A stretch of DNA of 8,552 bases from Actinomycetes bacterium (GTDB lineage: Bacteria > Actinomycetota > Acidimicrobiia > Acidimicrobiales > Acidimicrobiaceae): NCBI GenBank assembly GCA_021844725.1, contig JAKBSX010000081.1, positions 1-8,552 of the forward strand, given 5' to 3'. The translations under genes and the position numbers were made by a program. This document shows positions 8,499 to 8,552 of the stretch, one piece after another. Every line of letters begins with the position of its first letter. Position 1 is the stretch's first letter. The notes under the pieces were generated by a model, which was not told the origin of the DNA, did not search any database, and saw only the letters and a list, made by a program, of their open reading frames with translations.

Positions 8499-8516
8499 CA
8501 AGGTACTTTTCAAGGT
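8495..8516 (+). repeat. 12-bp-period tandem duplication
   Basis: TTTTCAAGGT occurs at 8495-8504 and again at 8507-8516, giving two adjacent copies with a 12-bp period (AC between them, CA after the second). Confidence 0.75.
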
Positions 8517-8544
8517 CATTTTGTTGTTTCTGTGAGGTATGGGC

Positions 8545-8552
8545 ATGGGGGA
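8545..8552 (+). CDS. possible start of the next gene, cut by the window edge
   Basis: TGAGG (8533-8537) lies 7 nt before an ATG at 8545, a good ribosome-site spacing. Only two codons are visible (Met-Gly), so nothing can be said about the product. Confidence 0.2.

Larger units (their letters stand above)
8251..8552. other. AT-rich region downstream of the CLC gene
   Basis: No long reading frame lies on either strand. A weak inverted repeat AGATTA (8275-8280) / TAATCT (8303-8308), with a 22-nt loop and no T-run, may help end the CLC transcript. Beyond it are a TATAAT box, a 30-codon ORF, a hairpin with T-run, a 12-bp tandem duplication and a possible gene start, each listed separately. The composition is visibly richer in A and T than the genes. 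Confidence 0.6.

Overview
The window carries five complete protein genes on about 8.5 kb of chromosome-like DNA with G+C near one half by eye. There are no rRNA or tRNA genes, CRISPR arrays, insertion sequences or phage genes that I can recognise. The best taxonomic clue is the Fur-family protein. It closely resembles mycobacterial FurA, with shared stretches such as DNHHHIVCR and DEAEVIYWG, and it sits beside a katG, the classical actinobacterial pairing. A start-codon pair preceded almost directly by -10 boxes (leaderless mRNAs) also fits Actinobacteria. The base composition is low for that phylum, so a moderate- or low-G+C actinobacterium is the most reasonable inference; I cannot name the genus.

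Layout, left to right. (1) 27-2816, plus strand: a 929-aa flavin and iron-sulfur dehydrogenase of the D-lactate / D-2-hydroxyacid dehydrogenase type. (2) 2852-3301, minus strand: a FurA-type peroxide/metal-responsive repressor, convergent with gene 1. (3) 3302-3549: a 248-bp divergent control region with two related inverted ATGGATTA-type sites. (4) 3550-5742, plus strand: katG, a complete bifunctional catalase-peroxidase with a GTG start and a strong Shine-Dalgarno. A perfect 12-bp inverted repeat lies just after its stop. (5) 5942-6385, minus strand: a MarR-family regulator, convergent with katG. (6) 6386-6402: only 17 bp separates the divergent start codons of marR and the next gene, and this holds two overlapping opposite -10 boxes plus inverted repeats. 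(7) 6403-8250, plus strand: a CLC-family chloride channel/transporter with a C-terminal CBS pair. (8) 8251-8552: an AT-rich tail without a long gene, but with a promoter-like box, a 30-codon hydrophobic ORF and a hairpin/T-run that may form a tiny transcription unit.

How it works together. furA-katG is a peroxide-defence module: FurA probably represses katG and itself through the shared intergenic region, and oxidation or metal loss would release KatG synthesis. The neighbouring flavoprotein feeds electrons from a 2-hydroxyacid to the respiratory chain; any link to peroxide defence is only positional. marR-clc looks like a self-contained regulator/target pair, in which MarR could control both promoters by binding the overlapping sites. 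I found no clear new multi-gene system. The most unusual signals are regulatory: the 17-bp bidirectional leaderless promoter, the paired sites of the furA-katG region, and an unusual residue set in the CLC protein.
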